Shown piece by piece: positions 36,404-46,884 of a stretch of DNA of 64,000 nt (position 1 is the first letter of the stretch; the number at the start of each line of letters is the position of its first letter). Origin of the DNA: Bordetella ansorpii. GTDB taxonomy: Bacteria > Pseudomonadota > Gammaproteobacteria > Burkholderiales > Burkholderiaceae_B. Position numbers and translations under genes: made by a program. Below the pieces are notes generated by a model, which ran no database searches, had not been told where the DNA came from, and saw only the letters and a program-made list of their open reading frames with translations. Location of the stretch: positions 370,802 through 434,801 of the forward strand of contig NZ_FKBS01000014.1 of assembly GCF_900078315.1 (NCBI RefSeq), written 5' to 3'.

Positions 36404-37186
36404 TCAGCCCTCCGCGTCCGCGGCAGGGGCTGGCAGGCGCCAGTGGCTGCGCAGGTCGCGCCGTCCGAAGTTGCCGCAGCGGCGCAGCCGGGCGCGCAGG
36501 CTTTCCCAGAAACCGCCCAGCACCTGCGCCGGTTTCGGCCGGCCGTGGAACTTCACGATCGTCGCGTTGGCCAGGCGGCTGGCCGCCCGGCGGGGATCCT
36601 TGCGGCACAGGCGGCGGGTGGCCTTGTAGCTGATGATCTGCCCCTCCGGAAACGTCGCGGTGCGGTCCAGCAGATTTCTCGCCTGCAGGCTGAAATAGAT
36701 GAACTCCTGATCGCCCTTGACTTGCTGTACATGGCGTTCGCCCGCGCGAAACGCGTCGTACACCATCGAGAGCGCGCCTGTGCGGATGCGCATCACCGAC
36801 GAGTTGAAGCCCTCCTGGCTCCAATTCCTCACGATGACGAGGTCGGCGGGGGAGCCGAAGGCGAATGCCAGCATCTCGCGCATGTCGGCGCGGATCACCA
36901 GGCTGACGTCCAGATACAGGAATTCCGAGGCAGGCAGGCCATCGCGGGCGAACAGGCGCAGCTTCTTGGTGGTCTGCCGCATGTCCGGCCGCTCCAGCTC
37001 GTGCCAGTCGCGGGGCTGGTGGACCTGTACGGCAGCCGGCACGTCGCGTGCCCTGTCGGACATGCAGTGCAGCGTGAAGGGAACCGGGCAGTGGCGCCGC
37101 AGCATGTTGTACAAGCGGCGGATGTCGATGTCGTCGAAGGCATCGCCGGTGGCGACGCACACGGCGTGGAGATGGTCGGGCAACAT
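36404..37186 (-). CDS. GT8-like nucleotide-diphospho-sugar transferase
   Basis: Protein of 260 residues with a GT-A/GT8-like order of motifs: VCVATGD..DDIDIRRLYNML at the start, then KKLRLFARDGL, EFLYLDVSLVI at the usual DxD place, EGFNSSVMRIRTGA (compare FNAGVM), GDQEFIYF, and KFHGRPKPAQ near the end. The metal-binding DxD is replaced by DVS, so activity or metal use is uncertain. Acceptor and donor are unknown. Convergent with ffh, 4 bp between stops. Confidence 0.65.
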   Translation of the reverse strand: MLPDHLHAVCVATGDAFDDIDIRRLYNMLRRHCPVPFTLHCMSDRARDVPAAVQVHQPRDWHELERPDMRQTTKKLRLFARDGLPASEFLYLDVSLVIRADMREMLAFAFGSPADLVIVRNWSQEGFNSSVMRIRTGALSMVYDAFRAGERHVQQVKGDQEFIYFSLQARNLLDRTATFPEGQIISYKATRRLCRKDPRRAASRLANATIVKFHGRPKPAQVLGGFWESLRARLRRCGNFGRRDLRSHWRLPAPAADAEG

Positions 37187-37231
37187 GGGGAAGAATCAGC
37201 AGTGGAAAGGCGGGGCGCGTGAGCAGGCGTG

Positions 37232-37432
37232 TCAGCCGCCGCCCACCGCCACCACGATCTCGATCTGGTCGCCGTCGGCCAGCGCGGTCTGTGCGTGCTG
37301 GCTCTTGGGGACGATCTCGCCATTGCGTTCGACCGCCACGCGCTTGCCGGCATAGCCCAGGGTTTCAAGCAGGCCGATGACGGTGGTGGAGGCGGGCAGT
37401 TGGCGCGCGTCGCCGTTCAGGGTGATGTGCAT
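37232..37432 (-). CDS. thiS: Sulfur carrier protein ThiS
   Basis: Ubiquitin-like sulfur carrier of 66 residues. It ends in VGGG, giving the C-terminal Gly-Gly that becomes thiocarboxylated for thiazole formation in thiamine synthesis. It has the usual MHITLNGDARQLPASTTV front. thiG and other thi genes are not adjacent within the visible block. The gene lies 18 bp after the pip stop. Confidence 0.9.
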   Translation of the reverse strand: MHITLNGDARQLPASTTVIGLLETLGYAGKRVAVERNGEIVPKSQHAQTALADGDQIEIVVAVGGG

Positions 37433-37450
37433 GTCCGTGGTCCGAGAGCT

Positions 37451-38416
<966 letters not shown>

Positions 38417-39181
38417 TCAGGCCCGCTTGAAGATCAGGTCCCACACGCCGTGGCCCAGGCGCAGCCCGCGCGTCTCGAACTTGGTCAGAGGGCGGTAGTC
38501 GGGACGCGGCGCGTAGCCTTCCACCGAATTGCGCAGCAGCGGCTCGGCGCCGAGCACTTCGAGCATCTGCACCGCGTAGTCTTCCCAGTCGGTGGCGCAA
38601 TGCAGGTAGCCGCCCGGCTTGATGCGGCTGGCCAGCAGGGCCACGAACGGCGGCTGCAGCAGGCGGCGCTTGTGATGGCGCTTCTTGGGCCAGGGATCGG
38701 GGAAGTACACATGTACGCCGTCCAGCGAATCGGGGGCGATCATGTCGCGCACCACTTCGACGGCGTCGTGCTGGATGATGCGCAGGTTGCCGATGGACGA
38801 GTCTTCGATACGGCGCAGCAGCGAACCCACGCCCGCGTTGAAGACCTCGACGCCCAGGAAGTTGTCGCCGGGACGCGCCAGCGCGATCTTCTCGGTGGTC
38901 TCGCCCATGCCGAAGCCGATTTCCAGGATGGTCGGCGCCGCGCGGCCGAAGGCCGCCGCGGGATCGAGCCGGGAGGGCGAATACGGCAGCGACCACTTGT
39001 CCATCAGGTTCTCCAGCGCGTCGCGCTGGCCCTGGGTGATGTGGCCGCGTCGATGCACGAAGCTGCGGATGTGCGTGGCGCCAGGGCTGTCCGGGGCGTG
39101 CGCGGCGGGCTCGAGGGCGGCCTGCGTGCCGGCCGACAGCGGGGCCGGCGAGTCGTTCTGTTCGGGAATGCGGGTGTTCAT
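38417..39181 (-). CDS. trmB: tRNA (guanine-N7-)-methyltransferase TrmB
   Basis: Enzyme of 254 residues that makes m7G46 in tRNA variable loops. It has the SAM-binding motif [30 protein letters not shown], and the family signature [16 protein letters not shown]. The C-terminal [17 protein letters not shown] is also typical. The first 40 residues are a variable Ala/Pro-rich extension. ATG 39181 is chosen as the last start before that extension becomes implausible. It is 15 bp upstream of pip. Confidence 0.95.
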   Translation of the reverse strand: MNTRIPEQNDSPAPLSAGTQAALEPAAHAPDSPGATHIRSFVHRRGHITQGQRDALENLMDKWSLPYSPSRLDPAAAFGRAAPTILEIGFGMGETTEKIALARPGDNFLGVEVFNAGVGSLLRRIEDSSIGNLRIIQHDAVEVVRDMIAPDSLDGVHVYFPDPWPKKRHHKRRLLQPPFVALLASRIKPGGYLHCATDWEDYAVQMLEVLGAEPLLRNSVEGYAPRPDYRPLTKFETRGLRLGHGVWDLIFKRA

Positions 39182-39311
39182 GGGCACGATTGTAGTGGGC
39201 GGCGAGGGGTCCCGTCCTGCATGGCAGGGACACGAGGCTGCCTGTGCCCGGGCAGCGGTAAAACAGGGTCGTATCGTCGGTGATCCGGCCCGCCTGGAGT
39301 AGCATCGCTCC

Positions 39312-40211
39312 ATGAATCTCGCCCGCATCGACCTCACCACGCTCGCGCTGTTCATTGCCGTGGTCCGGCACGGCAGCATTTCCGGCGGGGCGCGCCATTC
39401 GCACCTGGCGGTCGGCGCCGCCAGCCGGCGTATTTCCGACCTGGAAAACGCCCTGGGCACGCCGTTGCTGTTCCGCAATGCCAGCGGCGTGGCCCTGACC
39501 GATGCCGGACAGGCCTGCCTGGCCCACGCCCGCCGCGTGCTGCAGGAAATCGAGCAGATGGCCGGCACGCTGTCCGACTACGCCCAGGGCGTGCGCGGCC
39601 AGGTGCGCATCGCCGCCAATACGTCGTCCATCACGCAGTTCCTGCCCGAAGACCTGACCACGTTCATGGAGGCCTACCCGGCCGTCAACATCGAACTGGA
39701 AGAGCAGAACAGCAGCGACGTCGTGGCCGCCCTGGTCGAGAACCGCGCCGATGTCGGCATCGTGGCCGACCGCACCCCGATGCGCGGCCTGCAGACCATG
39801 CCCTACCGCCTGGACGAACTGGTGTTGGTCACGCCGCCCGGCCATCCCCTGGCCGGCCGCCGCCGCCTGACCTTCGCCGACACCCTGGACTACGACTACG
39901 TCAGCCTGCCCCCCACGACGTCGCTGGCCATGCGGCTGGCCGAGGCCAGCGCGCGCCTGGAGCGGCCGATGCGGCTGCGCATTCAGGTGCGCAGTTTCGA
40001 TGCCATCTGCCGGATGGTCGCGGCCACCGGCGGGGTGGGGCTGTTGCCGCGCCTGGCGGCCGAGCCGCATGCGCGCTCGATGCGGCTGCGCCTGATTCCG
40101 CTGCTGGACGACTGGGCGCATCGCGGGCTGCTGTTGGCGGTGCGCGATATCGAGACGCTGACCGTGGCGGCCCGCCTGTTGGTCACGCACCTGCGCAGCG
40201 ACGCACGGTAG
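39312..40211 (+). CDS. LysR-family transcriptional regulator
   Basis: Regulator of 299 residues. The HTH is [20 protein letters not shown] then [18 protein letters not shown]. The effector domain includes [20 protein letters not shown] and [20 protein letters not shown]. It is divergent from trmB, and the neighbouring genes give no clear target. Confidence 0.87.
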   Translation: MNLARIDLTTLALFIAVVRHGSISGGARHSHLAVGAASRRISDLENALGTPLLFRNASGVALTDAGQACLAHARRVLQEIEQMAGTLSDYAQGVRGQVRIAANTSSITQFLPEDLTTFMEAYPAVNIELEEQNSSDVVAALVENRADVGIVADRTPMRGLQTMPYRLDELVLVTPPGHPLAGRRRLTFADTLDYDYVSLPPTTSLAMRLAEASARLERPMRLRIQVRSFDAICRMVAATGGVGLLPRLAAEPHARSMRLRLIPLLDDWAHRGLLLAVRDIETLTVAARLLVTHLRSDAR

Positions 40212-40294
40212 ACGCGGGCGGCCTGCACGGGCACGGCGCGGCTTGCCGGTACGGGGGAAGCGCCGCGGGCTTGCCGCGTCCGCCCGGCCGCGGT

Positions 40295-41254
40295 TCATTC
40301 GACGTCGAATGCCACCCCGTACACGTCGGCGGCGCAGCGCCGCAGCGCCTGCAGCGTCACGCGGGTGGCCGGCGAGGCGGGCCGGTCCCGCCGAGTGATG
40401 AGGCCGAAGTCGTCCATGTGGCAGGGCATCTCCAGCGGCAGGATGCGCACGACGCCGTGCGCGGCGTAGTAGCGCGCCACGTCCAATGCCAGCACCGCCA
40501 GCATGTCGCTGTCGCGCAGCATGCGCGTGATGAACAGCAGCGCGGCCGTCTCCACCAGATTGCCGGGCACGGGCAGGCCGCGCTCCTGGAACATCAGTTC
40601 GAAGCGATGGCGCAGCACGCTGCCGGCGGGCGGCACGATCCAGGTGGCGTCCCGCACGCCGGGCAGCGACAGCGCCTGCCCGCCGCACAAGGGATGGCCG
40701 GGCCGCGCCACCGCGCACACTGGCTCCTTCACCAGCGGTTCGTAGCGCAACTGCGATTTGTCGTGCTTGGCAAACAGCCGCGCTACCAGGATATCCAGCC
40801 GGCCCTGCGCCAGGTGTTCCAGCAGCACGTCGCTGGATTCGATCTCCAGCGCGATGCGCAGGTCCGGGCGTTCCGCCTTCAGTTCCGCCACCACGCGCGG
40901 CAGCAGCGTGATGCCTGGCGAGGTGATGGCGCCGACCGCCACCTGGCCGATGCGGCCGTCTCGCAAGGCCGCCAGCTCTTCGTGCGCCTGCTCCAGGCTG
41001 CCTAGCGCGGTGCGGGCGTGACGAAGCATGACGTCTCCGTACCAGGTCGGCCGCACGCCGCGCGGCAGCCGCTCGAACAGCGGCACGCCGAGCATGTCTT
41101 CCAGCTCCTTCAATAGTTTGGAGGCGCCGGGCTGGGTCATGTTCAGCACCTCGGCGGCGCGGTGGATGTTGCCTTCGTCGGCCAGTGTGACCAGCAGCAG
41201 GAGCTGGCGCGGCTTGAGCCGGCTGCGTAGATACCAAGGGGAGGGCGACGGCAT
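40295..41254 (-). CDS. LysR-family regulator, GbpR-like (sugar-acid cluster)
   Basis: Regulator of 319 residues: LKPRQLLLLVTLADEGNIHR, MTQPGASKLLKELEDMLGVP, then an effector domain with RLDILVARLF. The pattern matches the GbpR group that controls galactose/arabinose and sugar-acid genes in proteobacteria. It is divergent from the IlvD/Edd dehydratase gene with 163 bp between starts. Two GGATATC copies at 41281-41287 and 41313-41319 in this region could belong to its operator (weak evidence). Confidence 0.85.
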   Translation of the reverse strand: MPSPSPWYLRSRLKPRQLLLLVTLADEGNIHRAAEVLNMTQPGASKLLKELEDMLGVPLFERLPRGVRPTWYGDVMLRHARTALGSLEQAHEELAALRDGRIGQVAVGAITSPGITLLPRVVAELKAERPDLRIALEIESSDVLLEHLAQGRLDILVARLFAKHDKSQLRYEPLVKEPVCAVARPGHPLCGGQALSLPGVRDATWIVPPAGSVLRHRFELMFQERGLPVPGNLVETAALLFITRMLRDSDMLAVLALDVARYYAAHGVVRILPLEMPCHMDDFGLITRRDRPASPATRVTLQALRRCAADVYGVAFDVE

Positions 41255-41417
41255 GTCCGGGTTTACCTGAATGTGTGGATGGATATCTTTTTCGTCGAAA
41301 TCTTCATTGGAAGGATATCAATTTGCTCCCTACACTGCCGCTCATTCCTCTAACGATATCGAGACAACCCTCATCGCCGGCCCGCCCGTCCGTGGCCGCG
41401 CCGTCCCGCAGGAACCC

Positions 41418-43151
41418 ATGTCAATTTCCAAGCGCAAGCTCCGCTCGACCGAATGGTTCGGCACCGCCGACAAGAACGGCTTCATGTATCGCAGTTGGAT
41501 GAAGAACCAGGGCATCCCGTCGCATGCCTTCGACGGGCGTCCCGTCATCGGCATCTGCAACACCTGGTCCGAGCTCACGCCCTGCAATGCTCACTTCCGC
41601 AAGATCGCCGACCACGTCAAGCGCGGCGTGTACGAGGCCGGGGGTTTTCCGGTGGAGTTCCCGGTGTTTTCCAACGGGGAATCGAACCTGCGGCCCACCG
41701 CCATGCTGACCCGCAATCTGGCCGCGATGGATGTCGAGGAAGCCATCCGGGGCAATCCCATCGACGCCGTGGTGCTGCTGGCGGGCTGCGACAAGACCAC
41801 GCCGGCCCTGCTGATGGGCGCGGCCAGTTGCGACGTGCCCGCGCTGGTGGTGTCGGGCGGGCCCATGCTCAATGGCAAGCTGGATGGCAGGAACATCGGC
41901 TCGGGCACCGCCGTGTGGCAATTGCACGAGTCGCTGAAAGCCGGCGAGATCGACCTGCATCAATTCCTGTCCGCCGAGGCCGGCATGTCGCGCTCGGCCG
42001 GCACGTGCAACACCATGGGCACGGCCTCCACCATGGCCTGCATGGCCGAGGCCCTGGGGGTCACGCTGCCGCACAACGCGGCCATTCCCGCCGTGGACGC
42101 GCGCCGCTATGTCCTGGCGCATCTGTCCGGCAGCCGCATCGTCGAGATGGCGCATGAAGACCTGCGCCTGTCGCGCATCCTGACCACCCAGGCATTCGAG
42201 AACGCCATCCGCGCGAACGCGGCCATCGGGGGCTCCACCAATGCGGTCATCCACCTGAAGGCGATCGCCGGCCGTATCGGCGTGCCTCTGGCGCTTGAGG
42301 ACTGGACGCGCATCGGGCGCGGCACGCCCACGCTGGTCGACCTGATGCCGTCGGGCCGTTTCCTGATGGAAGAGTTCTATTACGCGGGCGGCCTGCCCGC
42401 CGTGCTGCGCCGCCTGGGCGAACACGGCCTGTTGCCGCATCCCGGCGCGCTCACCATCAACGGCAAGACGTTGTGGGACAACGTGCGCGAGGCCCCCTGC
42501 CATGACGACGAGGTGATCCGTCCGCTGTCCAGGCCGCTGGTGCCCGACGGCGGCATCTGTGTGCTGCGTGGCAACCTTGCGCCGCGCGGCGCGGTGCTCA
42601 AGCCCTCGGCCGCCACGCCGGCGCTGCTCAAGCATCGCGGCCGCGCCGTGGTGTTCGAGACGCTGGAGCACTACAAGGAGCGCATCGCCGACGAATCGCT
42701 GGACGTCGACGCCAACTCGGTGCTGGTGCTCAAGCGCTGCGGGCCGCGCGGGTATCCCGGCATGGCCGAGGTCGGCAACATGGGCCTGCCGCCGAAGCTG
42801 CTGCGGCAGGGCATCAAGGACATGGTGCGGATCTCCGATGCGCGCATGAGCGGCACGGCCTATGGCACGGTCGTTCTGCACGTCGCGCCCGAGGCCGCGG
42901 CCGGCGGCCCGCTGGCCGCCGTGCGCGACGGCGACTGGATCGAGCTGGATTGCGAGGCGGGCCGGCTGCACCTGGACATATCGGACGAGGAACTGGCGGC
43001 GCGCCTGGCCGAATGCCCGGCCATGCCGGCGCCGGCCGATGGCGGCTATCGCAAGCTGTACGTGGAACACGTGTTGCAGGCCGATGAGGGCTGCGACCTG
43101 GATTTCCTGGTCGGGTGCCGCGGGCACGCCGTGCCGCGGCATTCCCATTGA
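41418..43151 (+). CDS. IlvD/Edd-family aldonate dehydratase (L-arabinonate dehydratase-like)
   Basis: Iron-sulfur dehydratase of 577 residues. Cluster cysteines are in TWSELTPCNAHF, LLAGCDKTTPALLMGA and AGTCNTMGTASTMACM. It has the sugar-acid subgroup features RSWMKNQGIPSHAFDGRP and GLPAVLRRLGE. The reaction is dehydration of an aldonate (L-arabinonate, D-fuconate or D-xylonate) to a 2-keto-3-deoxy acid. The ATG at 41418 follows AGGAA. It heads a cluster with an MFS importer and a KDA-dehydratase-like enzyme, which favours L-arabinonate. Confidence 0.9.
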   Translation: MSISKRKLRSTEWFGTADKNGFMYRSWMKNQGIPSHAFDGRPVIGICNTWSELTPCNAHFRKIADHVKRGVYEAGGFPVEFPVFSNGESNLRPTAMLTRNLAAMDVEEAIRGNPIDAVVLLAGCDKTTPALLMGAASCDVPALVVSGGPMLNGKLDGRNIGSGTAVWQLHESLKAGEIDLHQFLSAEAGMSRSAGTCNTMGTASTMACMAEALGVTLPHNAAIPAVDARRYVLAHLSGSRIVEMAHEDLRLSRILTTQAFENAIRANAAIGGSTNAVIHLKAIAGRIGVPLALEDWTRIGRGTPTLVDLMPSGRFLMEEFYYAGGLPAVLRRLGEHGLLPHPGALTINGKTLWDNVREAPCHDDEVIRPLSRPLVPDGGICVLRGNLAPRGAVLKPSAATPALLKHRGRAVVFETLEHYKERIADESLDVDANSVLVLKRCGPRGYPGMAEVGNMGLPPKLLRQGIKDMVRISDARMSGTAYGTVVLHVAPEAAAGGPLAAVRDGDWIELDCEAGRLHLDISDEELAARLAECPAMPAPADGGYRKLYVEHVLQADEGCDLDFLVGCRGHAVPRHSH

Positions 43152-43271
43152 GCGGTGCCGCGACGGACCGGCCCGGGCTTGCCGCCGGTCCGTCGCGGCA
43201 AGGCGCGATGCCAGTCGCGCCATTGCAGATATCAAGAATTTCAACAAAACGCCCCTGAGGAGACAAACATC

Positions 43272-44627
43272 ATGGCCACCCACCATCCCCCGCAACCGTC
43301 ATCCGCGCCCGGGCAGGGCGCGTCCGAAGAGAAGCGCATCATCGGCCTGCTCGTTCGGAAGCTGCTGCCTTTCCTGGCGCTGATCTACATCGTCGCCTAC
43401 ATCGATCGTTCCGTCGTGGGCTTCGCCAAGCTGCACATGAACGCGGCGGCTGGCATCAGCGATGCGGCCTACGGCCTGGGCGCGGGCCTTTTCTTCGTCG
43501 GCTACTTCCTGTGCGAAGTGCCCAGCAACCTGGCGCTGGAACGCTTTGGCGCCCGCCGCTGGTTCGCGCGTATCCTGGTCACCTGGGGCGCCATCACGAT
43601 GGCCATGGCACTGATCGACAACGCCGCCACGTTCTACGTCCTGCGCTTTCTGCTGGGCGCCGCCGAGGCCGGCCTGTATCCCGGCATCCTGTACTTCCTG
43701 ACCAAGTGGTTTCCGATGCGGCACCGCGCCAGGATCATCGGCCTGCTGGTGCTGGCCCAGCCGATCGCGCTGATCGTCACCGGGCCTTTCGCCGGGTGGA
43801 TCCTGTCGGGCGAGGGCCTGTGGGGCATGTCCAACTGGCAGACGCTGTTCGTGCTCAGCGGCCTGCCGGCGGTGCTGCTGTGCGTGCCCGTGCTGCGCAT
43901 CCTGCCCGATACGCCGGCCAGCGCCGGCTGGCTCCCGGCTCGGGATCGCGCCTGGATCGAGCGCGAACTGGCTGCCGACCAGCAGCGTTATGGCCAGGTC
44001 ACGCACCACAATCCATTGAAGGCGCTGCTGGACAAGCGGGTGCTGCTGCTGGCCCTGCTGTTCCTGCCGTTTCCGCTGTCGATCTATGGCCTGTCGCTGT
44101 GGCTGCCCACCATCATCAAGGCCTTCGGCGTCACCGATTCCATGACGGGCCTGTTGTCGGCGGTTCCGTATCTTTTCGCCGTGGTGGGGCTGCTGGTGGT
44201 GCCGCGCAGTTCGGACCGCACCGGCGAACGCTACTGGCACATCGTGGTCGTGTCCCTGGCCGGGGCGTTCAGCCTGGCCGCCAGCGCGTGGTTCCAGGCG
44301 CCGCTGGTGCAACTGGCCTGCATCAGCCTGACCGCCTTCTGCATCTACTCGATCCAGGCCGTCGTCTGGACCTTGCCAGGGCAGTTCCTGGTCGGTCCCA
44401 GCGCCGCGGTGGGCATCGCCATGATCAACTCCCTGGCCAACCTGGGCGGCTACATCGGGCCGTACGGCGTGGGATTGATAAAAGAAGCCACGGGCAGGCT
44501 GTCGTCCGGCCTGTATTTCCTGGCGGCCACCATGCTGTTCGCCGTATTCATGACCTTCGTGGTCCGCGCCGCGCTGGCACCCGCCGTGGCCCGGCCATCC
44601 AACCTCGCCACGCCTCACGTCCAATGA
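43272..44627 (+). CDS. MFS transporter, anion:cation symporter type, probable sugar-acid importer
   Basis: Inner-membrane symporter of 451 residues with twelve hydrophobic segments. ACS-family motifs are IYIVAYIDRSVVGFAKLHM, GYFLCEVPSNLALERFGARR and GAAEAGLYPGILYFLTKWFP. Relatives import tartrate, glucarate, phthalate and similar acids. GAGGAG precedes the ATG. Its stop overlaps the next start by 4 nt, coupling it to the aldolase-family enzyme. It probably imports the substrate of the dehydratase. Confidence 0.9.
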   Translation: MATHHPPQPSSAPGQGASEEKRIIGLLVRKLLPFLALIYIVAYIDRSVVGFAKLHMNAAAGISDAAYGLGAGLFFVGYFLCEVPSNLALERFGARRWFARILVTWGAITMAMALIDNAATFYVLRFLLGAAEAGLYPGILYFLTKWFPMRHRARIIGLLVLAQPIALIVTGPFAGWILSGEGLWGMSNWQTLFVLSGLPAVLLCVPVLRILPDTPASAGWLPARDRAWIERELAADQQRYGQVTHHNPLKALLDKRVLLLALLFLPFPLSIYGLSLWLPTIIKAFGVTDSMTGLLSAVPYLFAVVGLLVVPRSSDRTGERYWHIVVVSLAGAFSLAASAWFQAPLVQLACISLTAFCIYSIQAVVWTLPGQFLVGPSAAVGIAMINSLANLGGYIGPYGVGLIKEATGRLSSGLYFLAATMLFAVFMTFVVRAALAPAVARPSNLATPHVQ

Positions 44628-45556
44628 CCTTCTCCCATCCCGCCCCGCGCTACCGCGGCATCTTTCCGGTCGTGCCGACCACGTTCACCGAATCCGGCGA
44701 GCTCGACCTGGCCAGCCAGACGCGCTGCGTCGATTTCATGATCGACAGCGGCGTGGATGGCCTGTGCATCCTGGCCAACTACTCCGAGCAGTTCTCCCTG
44801 GCCGACGACGAGCGTGAACGGCTGACGCGCGTGGTGCTCGAACACGTGGCGGGCCGCGTGCCCGTCATCGTCACGACCAGCCATTTCAGCACCGCGCTGT
44901 GCGCGGCCCGCAGCCGCCGTGCACAGGAGATGGGCGCCGCCATGGTGATGGTCATGCCGCCTTATCACGGCGCGACCTTCCGGGTCGATACGGCGCAGGT
45001 CCGCGAGTTCTACGCGCGCCTGTCCGATGCGTTGGACATTCCCATCATGATCCAGGACGCGCCCGCGGCGGGAACGCCGCTGCCGCCGGCCTTCCTGGCG
45101 CAGATGGCGCGCGAGATCGAGCACGTGTCGTACTTCAAGATGGAGACGGCCGGGGCAGCGGGCAAGCTGCGCGAGCTGATCCGCCTGGGAGGCGATGCGG
45201 TGGAAGGCCCGTGGGATGGCGAAGAGGGCATCACGCTGCTGGCCGACCTGGACGCGGGCGCCACGGGCGCCATGACCGGCGGCGGCTTCGCCGACGGCAT
45301 CCGGCCCATCATCGAGGCGCATCGGCGCGGCGATCACGACGCGGCGTTCGCGCAGTATCAGCGTTGGTTGCCGCTCATCAACTACGAGAACCGCCAGGCA
45401 GGCTTCCTGGCGGCCAAGGCGTTGATGCGGGCGGGCGGCATCATCGCCTGCGACGCGCCGCGCCACCCCTGGCCCGGCCTGTCTCCCGAGACGCGCGCGG
45501 GATTGCTGGCGACGGCGCGCCGCCTGGATCCGCTGGTGCTGCGCTGGGCGCGCTGA
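44624..45556 (+). CDS. DHDPS-family enzyme, probable L-2-keto-3-deoxyarabonate dehydratase
   Basis: TIM-barrel Schiff-base enzyme of 310 residues. The Schiff-base Lys is in VSYFKMETAG, and the front GIFPVVPTTFTESGELDL is family-like. Instead of the usual GTTGE, the loop reads LCILANYSEQFSLADDER, the form known for L-KDA dehydratases. The reaction would give 2-oxoglutarate semialdehyde. The semialdehyde dehydrogenase is not in the window. Confidence 0.85.
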   Translation: MTFSHPAPRYRGIFPVVPTTFTESGELDLASQTRCVDFMIDSGVDGLCILANYSEQFSLADDERERLTRVVLEHVAGRVPVIVTTSHFSTALCAARSRRAQEMGAAMVMVMPPYHGATFRVDTAQVREFYARLSDALDIPIMIQDAPAAGTPLPPAFLAQMAREIEHVSYFKMETAGAAGKLRELIRLGGDAVEGPWDGEEGITLLADLDAGATGAMTGGGFADGIRPIIEAHRRGDHDAAFAQYQRWLPLINYENRQAGFLAAKALMRAGGIIACDAPRHPWPGLSPETRAGLLATARRLDPLVLRWAR

Positions 45557-45579
45557 ACGCGCGGACGGCGTGGCCCCGA

Positions 45580-45608
45580 GGGCTTTCGCGGACCGCGAAA
45601 GCCCTTTT
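45580..45608 (+). terminator. Rho-independent terminator of the sugar-acid operon
   Basis: GGGCTTTCGC and GCGAAAGCCC form a 10-bp stem with a 5-nt loop, followed by TTTT. It begins 23 bp after the last gene of the cluster. Confidence 0.9.
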
Positions 45609-45690
45609 CACGTAATGTCGATTGCCCTGCGTCGGGCCTTGCGGGCAGACTCTGGCCAGTGATACGCAAGCCGACAAGACGGAGGAGACC

Positions 45691-46884
45691 ATGGCAGCGC
45701 AGATACTGGCCGGCATACGTGTGCTGGAGCTGGGGCAATTGATTGCCGGCCCTTTCGCGGCCAAGACACTGGCGGATTTCGGCGCGCAGGTCGTCAAGAT
45801 CGAGCCGCCCGGCCAGGGCGATCCGCTGCGCAAGTGGCGCCTGCTGCACGAGGGCACGTCCGTGTGGTGGGAGGCCCAGTCCCGCAACAAGCAGTCGGTG
45901 TGCGTCGACCTTCGGCGGCCCGAGGGGCAGGACGTCGTGCGCATGCTGGCCGCCGAGGCCGACGTGCTGATCGAGAACTTCCGGCCCGGCACGCTGGAGA
46001 AGTGGGGCATGTCCTGGGAGGCGCTGCATGCGCTCAATCCCCGGCTCATCATGCTGCGCGTGTCGGGTTATGGGCAGACCGGCCCCAAGGCGCGCGAGCC
46101 GGGTTTCGCCGCCATCGGCGAGGCCATGGCGGGCGTGCGGTACCTGAATGGCGAGCCCGGGCGCGCGCCTGTGCGCGGCGGCCTGTCGCTGGGGGACACC
46201 ATTGCCGGGTTGCACGGCGCCCTGGGCGTGATGATGGCGCTGTATCAGCGCGATGCGCGCGGCGGCGTGGGGCAGGTGATCGATGCCGCCCTGTACGAAA
46301 GCCTGTTCAACCTGACAGAAAGCCTGATGCCCGAGTATTCCGTGTTCGGCACGGTGCGGCAGCCGTCCGGCGCCGCGCTGCCGGGTATCGCGCCGTCCAA
46401 TGCATATCTGTGCCGCGATGGCTACGTGCTGATCGCGGGTAACGGCGATGGCATCTTCACGCGCCTGATGGCGCGCATCGGCCGCGACGACCTCGGGCAG
46501 GATCCCGGATTGGCGCGCAACGATGGCCGCGCCGCGCGCGTGCAGGAACTGGACGCCGCCATCGGCGCGTGGACCATCGAGCGCGACATCGACGACGTGC
46601 TGCAGGCCATGCGCGAGGCCGACGTGCCGGCCGGCCGCGTGTATTCGGTGGCCGACATCGCCACCGATCCGCACTACCGCGAACGCGGCGCCATCATCGG
46701 CATGAAGGCCGCCAGCGGCATCGACGTGCAGATGCCGGCCGTGTTTCCCATCCTGTCGGGCAATCCCGGCGCCGTGCAGCATCGCGCGCCCACGCTGGGC
46801 GAACATACCGACGCCGTGCTTCGGGCCGCCGGCCTGGATGCCGAACAGATCGCGCGGCTGCGCGCCCAGGGAGTCATCGCATGA
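45691..46884 (+). CDS. CaiB/BaiF-type CoA-transferase (family III)
   Basis: CoA-transferase of 397 residues. It has LAGIRVLELGQLIAGPFAAK, VVKIEPPGQGDPLRKW and VCVDLRRPEG, then NFRPGTLEKWGMS and MLRVSGYGQTGPKA; the catalytic Asp of the family lies in SLGDTIAGLHG. It moves CoA between carboxylic acids. It is coupled to an HMG-CoA-lyase-like gene by a 4-nt overlap, suggesting activation of a branched acid followed by C-C cleavage. Substrate unknown. GGAGGAG precedes the ATG. Confidence 0.9.
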   Translation: MAAQILAGIRVLELGQLIAGPFAAKTLADFGAQVVKIEPPGQGDPLRKWRLLHEGTSVWWEAQSRNKQSVCVDLRRPEGQDVVRMLAAEADVLIENFRPGTLEKWGMSWEALHALNPRLIMLRVSGYGQTGPKAREPGFAAIGEAMAGVRYLNGEPGRAPVRGGLSLGDTIAGLHGALGVMMALYQRDARGGVGQVIDAALYESLFNLTESLMPEYSVFGTVRQPSGAALPGIAPSNAYLCRDGYVLIAGNGDGIFTRLMARIGRDDLGQDPGLARNDGRAARVQELDAAIGAWTIERDIDDVLQAMREADVPAGRVYSVADIATDPHYRERGAIIGMKAASGIDVQMPAVFPILSGNPGAVQHRAPTLGEHTDAVLRAAGLDAEQIARLRAQGVIA

